Under the pieces are notes generated by a model, which saw only the letters and a program-made list of their open reading frames with translations, did not search any database and had not been told where the DNA came from. Shown here in pieces: positions 11,332 to 22,751 of a stretch of DNA of 64,000 bases; the first letter of the stretch is position 1, and each line of letters begins with the position of its first letter. The position numbers and the translations under genes were made by a program. The DNA is from Phialophora verrucosa (taxonomy: Eukaryota; Ascomycota; Eurotiomycetes; Chaetothyriales; Herpotrichiellaceae): the NCBI GenBank assembly GCA_002099365.1, contig MSED01000012.1, forward strand, positions 434,001 through 498,000. The letters run 5' to 3'.

Positions 11332-13156
11332 ATGCATGGACTCGCGCCCGATCTTGATGACGATAGTGAGTCCAGGACCTCCGCTGTAGGTTCAACCCGC
11401 CAAATGAGGTGGAGAGGTCAAGTTCATGCCGCACCTTCGCTTTCGTCTAAATCATCTTCACTCTCATCTCACGGCTCGGTCACGGGCACGGGGACTTCGC
11501 AGCCTGCCAGCGCCGCAGATGCACAAGCACCAGAGGTGTCTCTGTTGTCGACAGGACCCACGAGCGGCGTTATGGCTTCCAGTTCGGGCTATGGGAATAA
11601 CCGTCTAGCTACTGGTTTTCGCAAGATGCCACTCCCTCCGTCAGTCATGCGCAAATCACCCTCCCCTCCCCAGATGGCTGTAAGCCTAGGCGCTTCCGCT
11701 CATGACGCCATCGAGATTTCAGACGACGACGAAGACGAGGATGAAGACGAGGAGGAAGAATCGGACGGTGGGATGGTCATTAACGTTGGCAATTCCGATC
11801 ATGATGATGCTTCCGACTCGATGGATGTCGATGAAAAGTATCATGCACAATCAGGAGACGGTCTAGCAAAAGCTCATTCCTCGGCACAAGAAACACTCCA
11901 GTCACTGTCTTCCACAGGGCATCAAGCTCACAGCCAGCTACAGGGCGATTCCGAACAATTCCTCAACATCGTCTCCATCGAATCCTCCGGTCTTCCTGCC
12001 GTGGCGAATCCTAGTCCGCATGCAGGCCCACGACTGGCGGATCTGAACCCGAAAGAACTTGAGTACCAACTCAAATATGCTTTCTTCGATCTCGACCCCG
12101 ACACCATAGATCTCAATCAACCAGCCATCTGCCTCAGTTGTCTTCAGCCAGGCCATGCTGAGCAAAACTGCCCTGAGATTGTGTGCATCTATTGTTCGGA
12201 GTCCCATTCCAGCCGCCTCTGTCCCCGGCTTCAGCGATGCTCAAGGTGTCGCGATAGAGGTCACACCACTGAATTTTGCCGGAACAGCCCAAAAGACGCC
12301 GCAGTTCCTTGCGATATTTGCGGAGGTCTGAGCCACGTCGAACAGAGGTGCCCTCGGCGATTCTTTCCGCCGAACAGAAACCCTGTCCGGGAATCTCTGA
12401 GACTCTGGATATCGTGTAGCATCTGCACAAGCAAGTCTCACCTGGTGGGAGACTGCGAACTTGCCAACCAGGCGGCAACCGCAAGATGGTCACTCAAAGC
12501 TTTCCCGGAAGACTCGATTGTCAATCTTAGCGTTGGAGCGGAGACGCAACGTATGGAAGAAATGGCTGCCAACCGCGGTCTCAGACCGGAAGGCCTCACG
12601 ATTAGAGGCCGTGCAGGCCTTCATAACGCCCGTGTGCCAAATTCGGCTCAAGAATCAGACAGCACCGACGAAGAGGAGCAGTTTATTAGGCCAACGGTCA
12701 AGATTCGTGACGTACCCATCCCACCCAACTTCACATTGAGTACGAATAAGCCTTCTGAGCCGAAAGGTCTCGTGCAAGCAAAGAAGACTGGTCCTGCCGC
12801 CAAGCCCGCCGAACCCGATATCAATATTGCGCATATCCCAAACCGTGCCGTGCTAAGTCAATTCATCAACCAGGTGAATAGCTCGAGACAAAAAGAAGGC
12901 AAGGCTCAGGTTCAATTGGTTTATCGAGAGTAGGTTTCTCATTTCCCTGCGGTGACCTCATGTCTGATTTACGTACAGCAACGGCCCATGCATCATCGAC
13001 CCTGCAAACCCTGCGAGAAATTCCAGACCCCTGAGCAATGACGTGGAACAGAAACGGGTCATCTGGGAATGGGTTAAGAGTGGTAAGAAGAGCGGAAGGA
13101 CTCTTGGTCCGCAATTGCGACCTGCCGCAAGACTGGGCGAGGCATACCTTGTCTAA
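11332..13156 (+). CDS. Five-CCHC zinc-knuckle protein, Air1/Air2-like (TRAMP complex)
   Basis: Exons 11332-12929 and 12979-13156 (49 bp intron, GTAGGT...ACAG) give 591 aa. Residues 1-265 are low-complexity, with an acidic block (DDDEDEDEDEEEE) near residue 128. From about residue 267 there are five successive zinc knuckles: CLSCLQPGHAEQNC, CIYCSESHSSRLC (one residue short in the middle gap), CSRCRDRGHTTEFC, CDICGGLSHVEQRC and CSICTSKSHLVGDC. Five tandem knuckles with a Trp-containing linker before the fifth (RLWIS) is the plan of Air1/Air2, the RNA-binding subunits of the nuclear TRAMP polyadenylation and exosome-targeting complex. The exact IWRxY linker motif is not present, and the N-terminus is much longer than in yeast (Air2 is about 344 aa), so the assignment is by architecture. 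Other CCHC RNA-binding proteins are possible. Confidence 0.75.
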
Positions 13157-14666
13157 AACTACGAGGCATGCTTTCATAGGTCATGGCACGGCGTCAAGGG
13201 TGGGAATATTTCCAAAAGACTACTGGTGCTCAAAGCGTGGGCGCTGGCTAGGTTCAGGGGAGTGATGGCGCTGATGTTATGATCAGGCTGAGGTGGTATC
13301 GGTTGCTAACGATCACTATAACCGTGATACCGGTGGTAGGGCTCCTAGATATCAATACCACGACGCCAGCGACAAAAGCGACGGCATGTATCTTATGAAC
13401 TTAAAATCATATCCGAAGGGTACCGTCGCACGAACTAGCTCACCTACCCATTGGCCTCGATGCCAACACCCTTTCCAGGTACAATGCGCCGATTCCTCTT
13501 CTTTGCCTAGACTCCCACCTCGATGCGGCACAGGTGACTCGAGGTAAAACCACGATGCGTTCCTCCAACGCAGTAGCGCTGGCAAACCCCCATTCGGCAG
13601 GAGGTGCATGACCTTCGTACTGACATATGTTGACAAAAGGCAAAGCCGGCCGCGGGGCCTGACGACGCTGTTGTCCATGAGCATCACGGTTCTTGATGTT
13701 CAATTTATGGCCTCCTCATGTCGCTTGAAGAAATGCGGCGCTTGGTAGATTCCCTGCCGGCTCATACTAACGATATGACTCCTCTACCACCTAGCTAGAT
13801 CAGGGCCCTCGATGAATATGATCCCACCATATCGAACGCCTCCTCATTATATTTCAGATCTATGTCTTTTTGGGGATTGTCGGTCAGCGGCTCAACTAGT
13901 CCATCGCCAGCTCTCGTCGAGACAACAGTAGACAAGCGGACCATCCGCTCCAGCGAGCAGCCGTGCGCAACCGGTAAGCATGCCATTCGAGCATGGGCGC
14001 TACAATGGACACAGCGCGCCTCCGTCGAGATAAGATTCACCTTACGGCTACAGGAGCTGATGGATCCCAACCATTTGTCTTGGGAACCCATCACGTCACT
14101 CTAGTAGCGGCGTCCGTCCTCTTTGGGCATTACCTTGTAATCGAGAACGGGGTCGCCCCTCCAGAAGATGAATATAGCGATGCCCAAATCCCAAATGTTC
14201 AGTCGAGTAATGGGTGCAGACACGGCATCGAGTGGTGGGAGAGAATGCATAAAGGGCCTTGGAAAGGCCAGGACATGCCATTGCGGGCAAGGGAGGAGGA
14301 TCTATCTGCCGATGGTTGAACGGGACCGTCAAGTCCCTTTCAGGCTCTGTAATAATGAAAATTCGCAGCGCAGGCGTGACCCGTCGAGCCCACGACATAG
14401 ATGACGGGATGTTGAAGACCAATGTTCGTCTGTATTGACGCCATGCTCTAGCTATGGTCTGCGCGATGCAATGCTTTCCTTTTCTTTCCAGCCAATCCGT
14501 TCCTGATTGTACACGAACATAATGCTTTAAATGCCTCAGCGCTCTCGCATCATTTGTCTGGACTCCAAACGCGCAGTCAGCCTCGCTCGCTGCTCAGTTC
14601 AGCGGCCGAGGCCAGCATCAAAGCAAGGGCTGCAAATTCCACCACGCATCCTCCTGGTCGTTGTCA
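13157..14666. other. 1.5 kb gene-free region
   Basis: 3' flanks of two converging genes. Short ORFs on both strands between 13290 and 14420 (for example 13795-14094 minus, 13993-14319 plus) show no family resemblance and overlap one another. No RNA gene, repeat array or mobile element recognised. Confidence 0.5.
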
Positions 14667-17600
14667 TTACCACTCAATCGCCCTATCCGCAATCAGTTCG
14701 CTGTCATCCCAGTCGCCTTCTTTCTTGATACTCGGCTCCGGCGGGTGGACAATGATACTGTCGGAAAGGGCCTGCTCACCACCGTTGACGTATTCCAGCA
14801 TTTCCACGTCTCCTTGACCGCTACCGGTATCTCGAGTCGGCGGCATCGCCGACATTTGATTTTGTGGCGGGTTCCGCGAGGGCACAGGAGGCGGTTGTTC
14901 AGGCGGTGGAAACACAATTTCTCTTTTGACTGTCTCGGCCAAGGTATCGATCTTCTCCGCGTCGAGGTAGATCAACAGGTACGGGTTTGGCGGGGGGTTA
15001 TTGGCCGATTGCTGGCCTTGCGCGTACGGGTTCCCGAAGATCTCGTTTCTGTTCGTTACGATGGAGACGCGGTCGTCATTGTACTTCCGCCAGATCTCCT
15101 TCTTGTGGTCGTAGATGTACACCCAATAGTGGCCGCCGCCGGCGCTGCCGCGGTGGAAGAATGCCGCGTGCAGACGGTAAGGGTGTTTGCGCATGTCGGC
15201 GAAAGATTCTTTGATTTGTTGTGTGAGTTGGATAATCCGACCTCGAATTGCTGTGCAAGATCAGCAGAGTCAACGGTGCTTGAGAGCGGCAAGCCTTACC
15301 TTCAAGCTCACAGCGGGCGTTGTCTGCAAGGGTTCCTAAGGTGGCGATGGCATTCGGATTAATGTCCAGGCCTTCGGATATCTGGTCGCTGGGTATCTCG
15401 GAGAGGTGCTCCAGGGCGAGCTTTGCATCTTCGAGAAGGCTTGGGATGTCGGCCGATTTTGCCTGCACAAATGTCAGTGGCCAACCTTGGAGCAATGGGA
15501 GTGAAGCTTCAAGCCTACATATTTCTCTTCCAATTCATCTCTTCGAGCAATAAGCGACGTCAACTCTGCCTTGATCTCCCATGTCTGCTGCCGTCTTTGC
15601 ATCAACTCGGACTCCGGTGGACTTTCCAGGTATCGATCCATGTAGATGGTCTCCGGTACGTCGACATGGTAATTGAGTTTCTCTTGGCGTTTTATCTCAT
15701 TGTTCCACGACACTCGATCCAGAGCTATGCTTAGCACTGGCGGTAGGCCGGCGATAGAAGTATATGCCTTGGCACCACTTTGCGCGTCTTGAAGGTCGAA
15801 TTCATTATCGATTGCAGCGTAGACATCGCTCGGTCGTTGGAACACACGGGTAATGATGTTAAGAAATGGCACTGTTACCGGTGGTTCCTTCTGAGGTACA
15901 CTGTGGACAATTTGCTGACCGAAGAACAGATCGTGGATCTCGTCACGTTGCTCGCCCGACTTGTCAAAGCCTGTTGGTCGCATTGCATACGACAACTGGA
16001 TGATACAGTGGTTCATGACCTCAGTGACATCCTGCTGTCGCGCGTACTCTTCCAATGTTGTGGTTGGATTTTGAATGGGCTTCCTGGGAGGCACTGGCGG
16101 TGGCTTTCCCGGAGGTGGAGCGAACCTCATAAGTTGAGGGTCTATGTTAGTCGCCTTGTCGGCTGTCTGCTCCGACGACACTGGTGCTTGGGTATTGAGC
16201 TTTGAAGCTGGGGTCGGCTCTAGAGGCTGGCCTGTCCAAGGAGATACGGCCACCGTTGCGGGAGGCTTGGTCGGCGACACATTTTCTTTATCCACCATGG
16301 TTGGTTGCTCCTGCTCGTCTGTCCCTTCAGCAGCATTCTGTTCGCTGTCGGGCTTCGAGACCAGAGTTATTTCGCTGGAGTTGTCGTTCATCGTTGCGTC
16401 GTCAACTTCATCTGCCCCGCTCACGGCATCAAGTGTTGAGGCATCGAAAGTGGAAAGAGGATCAGGGACAGCATCAGCGGCAGCAGGAGATTGGACAACC
16501 GCGGATTCTGTCACGCCATTAGGCGCAGAATCGTCCTTCGGTAACGGGCCCAGTAGAGGCATATTGTCAATGGAGCCTAAGCTGGGCCGCTCGTTGGACT
16601 TGAGGGTCGATCTGCGACGCATCTTTTCCTTGACGCTTTCGGTCTCCAGCGTCAGTCGCGCAAGTTCTTGCTCTGGCTTGATTGAAGACTGCGGCGTCTG
16701 GATCATGCCGCGAAACAGCGATGCGAGTCTATCGACAAACTTCTGCGCACTTTGCACTTCTTTGACACTGACTTTCCGCTGCCCAACACGCTTTGTTTCC
16801 ATGCTTTTCTCATCCAGACTCATCTTATACTCGTCAAAATCGAGGACCAGCCGTCGCAGCTCATTCACCGTGAACAGAAACTGCAAAAGACTGTTGAGAT
16901 AACAGGTGTTTCCGATATTCTCGAGTCCCACTGGTTCTTCTGCGGTGCCTTGAGGCGCTTTGGGCGCTGCGCTGTGCAATTGATCCAACAAGATCGAGCT
17001 CTTGCGTTCACGGGCGATGGCGGTAAGGGCCCGGTTGAAGTGATCGACGCTGCCAGGATTATCCTCAACGGCCATGCTGTACTGAAGCAGTACCATCTCA
17101 TCCTCGATCGCACGATTTTCGATCTGGAGAACCTGATATCCTTCAGCAGCCTCCATGAGGTTGTTGGAGTCAGTTGAGAATCCGGAGTCAATCCACTGGG
17201 ACAAAAATCGACTTTGGCGGTGCTTTGCGATCAAGCGAACAGCTTTAATCGCCTGGTCTTCCAGGGTCTTGTTCTCAGAGGTCTGAAAACTGTTAGTTTG
17301 GCTGCCTAGCGCCGCCGGTGAAGTGACAAACCTTGACAGCAAACAGCGCTTGAATGCTCTCATCATCATTCGAGGCATCAGCGTCCAAGAAGGCAAGCGC
17401 CGACTCGTAGCTATCAATGACTGCGAAGTGGTCAGTTAAGGTAGCCGCGACCGATCTGATCTACTCACCGTTCATAGCGGTGTCTGTGATGCGTTTACTG
17501 TTACGATGGACACCAATGATCCGCAAGTAGTCTCGCAGCTGGTGTTCATGGCTTGGAGAATCTTGCAGCTGGGCGGTGAACCTGCCGATGATGTCCTCAT

Positions 17601-18994
17601 CGCTGACCGAACCCTCTTGTCCAAGGAGATGGAAGGCCTTATAAGCGTCGTTCAACATCTCTGTGTCAAATCGGCCCTGCGAGGTCTCTATGACCACTTC
17701 AGTTTCCAGATCAGGGCTTTGGCGCAAGCTTGCGACGTGTCTGAGGTTAGTGAGATATAGAGGTGCATTTTGCGGATCAGTCTGTATTTGCCACTGATAC
17801 GCTTTGACGACAAGCGAATCCGACAGATCCATCGGAGCACCTAGGGCGATGAACGGGGCCGTCCGCATTTCTGGAGAGATATGTGCAGTCCTGCTTGACG
17901 GCTGTGTGTCATCTACAGCATAGATTAGCATATCGTATGCAACTGCAGGGAGACAACGCACAGTCTTGACACCCCAGGGCCCGTGAGAGTTCCCTCTCAG
18001 CAGGCACCGGTGGTGACACATCTTGGAGTTGCTGACGTTCCTCGTAAGGTCGCGAGATGATGAGGGTTAGCAACTCCTGCTCGGCATTGTCTAACCACAG
18101 ATTGACGGGACTTTCATAGGGCTGGTGGTCGTCAAAGTCTGGTTCTGGGACCATCCAGCAATCACCCGGCTACGGAAAAACAAGGTCAGTTTCGACACAA
18201 GTGCACAGAGCGATACCTGAACCTACCACCAGTTGGAACCCGAGATGCTCCAGCACATCCCTGCAAGCGCTTCCTTCTAGACCGAACCGAACGATAAACC
18301 GCTTATTGGACAAATTTATCGACTTGTACTTCGGTTCATTTCTTGCTTTCCATGAGTTCTTCAGGTAGGCTCGGAGGTCAAGCAGTACATCCATAGGGCC
18401 CGGATGCCGCATTCCTTCGGTATTCCCGCCTCGTTCCCTAAAGGCATCTTCTGTTCTTTGGCGGAGCAACCCAGGATCGATCAGGGTGTGAATGTCGCTT
18501 TGACGCAGCACAGGCGGACTGAAACGCAGGGTGACTGTCGCGGAGCAAGTATGGGAGGAGCACTTGTACGTGTATATCTCGTCTTGGGAGTTCGGGTTCA
18601 GGCGCCTCCATGCATTTCTTTCCAGAGGCTCTTGAAACTCGGACCTCACCAGGTGATGTAACGGGTGGTGAGGACTTGGACAGGGCGCCTCTTCGAATCT
18701 GATAGTGTAGTCAACCTTGACATGGAGGTGCACGCGGCATCCTTGACAGACAGCCGCCACAGTCCATATCGTCTGAGGCCCAGGTCTCTCGTCTGACGTA
18801 GGTGATTGAGACTGGTTTGGCTTCAGTCCGAACTTGTGTCTGCAGCTCTGAAGAGGTAGGGCTTCTGCGAGGTACTGTAGATTGATGAAATTGAGCGGAG
18901 AGTCGGCCAGCAGATTTGGAATGTCTCGGGAGTCTCGCCATGGCGCATAGAGTGTTACGTCCTCGAGGAGTGCCGGAGCGGTGCGCCCTGCCAT
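14667..18994 (-). CDS. UBP2: UBP2-type ubiquitin carboxyl-terminal hydrolase
   Basis: Cysteine protease of the USP/UBP class. Yeast Ubp2 trims Lys63-linked ubiquitin chains and works with the Rsp5 ligase in endocytosis and sorting. Seven exons on minus: 18227-18994, 17962-18169, 17469-17912, 17332-17420, 15519-17282, 15300-15462 and 14667-15250; introns are 48-57 bp and the product is 1,339 aa, close to yeast Ubp2 (about 1,270). The N-terminal half has the large UBP2-specific region. The Cys box GLENIGNTCYLNSLLQFLF places the nucleophile near residue 630. The catalytic domain holds a long low-complexity insert (around residues 720-890). The His box (GGGHYWVYIYDHKKEIW) places the histidine near residue 1186, followed by WRKYND. 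The Cys and His boxes look intact, so the enzyme should be active. Divergent from the complex I gene at 19763. Confidence 0.93.
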
Positions 18995-19762
18995 ATACCG
19001 TTATTATGGATGTTCCTCTCGCTTTGCTCTGTCTCTCTCTCTACGCACCGGAACCTCTTATCGGCGCAATGAATGACCGGATATTCCCCTGTACCCCGGC
19101 CATCAAAGATCGATTGGCGATGGATTACCGGCCAACTAGACGAGCACGAGAGGCGGAGGGGCTGGCGGATCGAAGCGGCGAAACAAAGTGGAGGGAGGCC
19201 TCTGAAGTAGCGTCATGCGAGCAGAGGCTATCTCGAAAGCACATCTACTATGATGGGAAGGTGAAAGGTCAAGTCGGTCTTGGGCAAACGACGCGGAGAC
19301 TGAAGGGAAGGCTGCCCAAGACTGCTGGCGACGCAGATGCCTCTGGACGAATGACAGAAGCGGCGGACACTCTGAAACATAGATGCAGAGAAGCTACCGG
19401 AAGTTGGAAGTGTACAATGGGTCTGCCATTACGGGAGACTGGCTGTTGCGGCGTATATTGGTAGCAGCCTAGGAATGGCAAATAGTATTGGATCTGCAAC
19501 TGACGAAGCTGGAGATTCCATATCCGGGGGCGCGTAACCTTCAGCAGGCGTCATTTTATGCCAAGCCGCGCCTGCGCATCTCCAACATCAAAGCTTCAAT
19601 TGCAGACACTCCGTACGACAGTGAACAAGATTCCAAGGGTCAATTACCAGCCTTTCCACTTTCTGTCCTCTTCCACGATCCTCCTTCGAGTCGCGTTCTC
19701 TCCCTACAGCTGCTGATGTTTTGAGCTTCTCATTTTGAGCTTCCGCAGTCAAGACCGCAGCC
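18995..19762. promoter_or_regulatory. Divergent promoter region between UBP2 and the complex I subunit gene
   Basis: 768 bp between two outward-reading genes. No convincing coding sequence; the plus-strand ORF over 18916-19464 largely lies opposite the UBP2 first exon and its leader. No specific regulatory site was identified. Confidence 0.45.
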
Positions 19763-20566
19763 ATGGGGGACTTGGTCGACCCGAAGCCTAACCTTGACGT
19801 CGACGATGGCCCAGTCTACCAGCCCCAAGATGCCCTCGGTCGCTCCGCCCGGTCGGCTATGATGACAGGTGCCGCTGGTCTCTTCATTGCCTCGGTGCAG
19901 AACACAGTGGCAAAGGAACAGATTGGTGCTTTTGGAGTGTTCACACGTTTTGGGAGGACTATCGGTCTACTCAGTATGGCTGGCACATCCTAGCGGTCGA
20001 AGCGAGACATATTCTGACCCCTTCTAGCGGCAATGGGAGGTGTTTTCCAGTTCACCAGCATTGCCTCGGCCAATCTGCGTGAGAAGAACGACTTCGTCAA
20101 CCACACAATTGGAGGTGCCCTGGCTGGATCTCTGAATGGTCTTTGGAGTATGGCAACACATTGAGACGCATGAGACGCATGAGACGCCATTGCTGACCAC
20201 ATGCAGGGCGATCGATGGTATCGACGTTAGGTAGCGCTCTGGCCCTGGGCAGCGTCATGGGTGTAATCAGCTACACAGGTCGCACCATGTTCGAGTCAGC
20301 TGGAGACAGGCCTTTCGCCGACAGGATGGCATATAAAGATGAGGCCAAGGCAAGATTCAGAAGGCCTCTCAATGAAACGATAAACGAACTAGGAGAAGGC
20401 AGAGGTAAGTTTATTCGCCAGAGTGTTCCTTTGGGCGGTAGATTGACACGACTCAGGCATCTACGGACCTGGGTATGACGAAAGACGGAAGCAGAGAATC
20501 AAGGACAGATACGGCTATGATATCCAGCCGCCATATTACGAAAACAAGTCTGCACCTGGAGCATAA
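19763..20566 (+). CDS. NADH:ubiquinone oxidoreductase (complex I) NDUFA11/B14.7-type subunit
   Basis: Accessory membrane-arm subunit of mitochondrial complex I with the Tim17/Tim22/Tim23-like four-helix fold. Exons 19763-19973, 20028-20147, 20207-20404 and 20457-20566 give 212 aa, matching the roughly 21 kDa fungal subunit. Visible features are an N-terminal YQPQDALGRSARSAMMTGAAG, glycine-rich helices (AMGGVFQFTSIASANLREKN, then HTIGGALAGSLNGLW, then STLGSALALGSVMGVISYTG), and the C-terminal GIYGPGYDERRKQRIKDRYG seen in fungal homologues. All introns keep phase, and the second (59 bp) contains a 9-bp tandem repeat. There is no classical cleavable presequence, as expected for this family. Confidence 0.88.
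20162..20188 (+). repeat. Three 9-bp tandem repeats inside an intron
   Basis: Three consecutive copies of TGAGACGCA (the last ends CC) lie within the second intron of the complex I subunit gene. Copy number should vary between strains without affecting the protein. Confidence 0.9.
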
Positions 20567-22751
20567 AAGGCTTGCATCCGTGTCGGCTCATGTAACCTGG
20601 ACTCACATGGATGTTATCGAAGTTGAGGCTGTCTCCAACCGATTGATCTCAACGAACAACAGCAACGCGATGGACAGGCGTACACACTTCCAAATGAGCA
20701 GGATGTCGTGGGATCGGCGAACCGGCAAATTTTCTCTGTGTAAATAGTCAAACAAGGCAATGCCCATATGGCAGTCAGCCTCCTGGGTTTGGGTTTTGGA
20801 CGGACTTGGCTCCTCTGCACATCATCGCGGAGATTTTCATCCGCCCCTCAGGTAGTCTGTTCAAAGTCAATAGACCATTCACAAGCAGGGAAGGCGTCTC
20901 AGTGATCTTCCATGAACTCGAGCTCTGCAAAGGCCAGCAAGTGGGCGACAGCAGACGTGGAATGAGGAAACACAAATCGGGACAATGATGAGCGCAACAA
21001 TGCAGGTGTGTCAGTCAGCAAGTCTAGCCAAGGCAGGAACTGTAAGTATTCGCGCGAAAATCGGATGAGGCCTTGCAGCTATGTATCACGACGTAATCCG
21101 CATCTGAGTCTCTTGTGATTATTTATTGATCATGGGAGCATTCCCTGCTGCCGAGTGATCAACTGACAGGATCAATTCTTATCGCTCAGGCAAATGGCTT
21201 GCCGTGAGGTAAGCATTTCCGAGGATTCGGTTTGGAACAACTTGCACGACACATCGTGAGTTGTCTGCGCATGGCACGAAATTTGAACAGGACAAAACGG
21301 AAGCACATCTTACGGGTTCAAGCATGTGCAAAGGTAATGGGAAACCATTCAGCCACTGGCAAAATTAAAGGCTCGCGACCGAGTACAGCTTCGTTAGTGG
21401 CTAATGCAGCTCTACGAAGTCACTACAGTCCTGTAGTGTCGACGACCGGGAAACCCTCCTGGCACGATTGGGCTGCCCGGTGCATGATGATTGATGACTG
21501 ATGTAGAGATCTGATGAGCTTTCTACCTTTTTGGACGACAACCTGGGCCACACAGCTACGAGTATTCTGATTCCGCCATCATTCCAAATCGCAGGCAAAC
21601 AACTTGCTACCACAGAATGGAAGTTGGCACTTGTTAGAGAAGTAGATTCTTCTTGTCATAGCTACATGACTCGTCGGCTCTCATGGCATTTCTCCGCGCT
21701 GTCACATACCGCGACATCCTGCATATGCAAACGTGGTTGTAGGCACGCCCAGAATTGACGGCTGCTTAGATAGCTCCTTCCTCGATGCGGTTAAAGTGCA
21801 GAACCCGCGCCTAAAAGATGCAGCCTCCATTACGCCTGCATGCTGTGTGGCTCTATCAAATAGTTCCTGTGGCTAGCCATGCAACCACGGGGCAGTGACA
21901 GCTTCCCTGATGCGGCCATATCCTGGCGATTACATGGAAGCTCATCCTCGGCTTACAAAACGCAATGGCACGGTCTCCCAGAGCTCGAGCAGCAAACGAA
22001 CTCGATCTGCGCTGTCGCCGCGGAGGAACAAAGCATAATGAACCAGCACGCAGTGTCTGACAATAATGATGTGCATCACAGGTAATTCAATCATCACCCC
22101 ACCTCTTTTTGCTCAGCACTCAATCTCAAGCCTGGAGCCCGTTCGCCGCCAATCGCGAGTCGGTCAAGCTCGGTTCATTGCCCCGGTTCGCCAACCGCAG
22201 GCGCCAAACCCAACTTTCAGCTTTCCCGGTTCAGGCTCCCCACAACCCAGTCGACGTAAAGCTGCTGCGATTCGACATCTCTTCCCGCTTTGCCCGGTGG
22301 CACTGAGCAACTCGAGGTCCAAGCCCACCAGCCTCTCCCGCCTCCACCCAAACCTCCAAGCTCGAAGCGTCACCGTTCGGGCCTTGGACCTGACAGCTCG
22401 ACGCCGATACTCCCACTCGCCCTCGATCATCATCACTTTTATGTTTCTTCTTGTGCCTTGAGATCGACGTCATCCACTTCCACCTCTGCCCCTCGCAACT
22501 CATTTCCCTGGCGAGTCCAAGCTCTTGAGCCTCTCCATTTCAGCTCTGTCCAAGCAAGATTTCAAACCCTCTAGCCTGCAAGTCTCCCACCCCTCGCATA
22601 CTGAGGTGCGCCAGAAGCCGACTCCAGTCGTTACCATGACGCTGTTCACGACATAGCTCTCCCTGAACGAGATTCACTTCTATCACCAACCAGTACCTGT
22701 CTGCAGAGAGCTCGGGAACCCAGCTCGCCTTCTCGTTTCCACATCCTCACC
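20567..22751. other. 2.2 kb gene-free region including the SLM1 leader
   Basis: 20567-22000 has only short ORFs without family resemblance. From about 22090 to 22750 the plus strand becomes pyrimidine-rich and purine-poor (many CTC/CCT runs), as is typical of long fungal promoters and 5' leaders, here for SLM1. No RNA gene or mobile element recognised. Confidence 0.5.
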
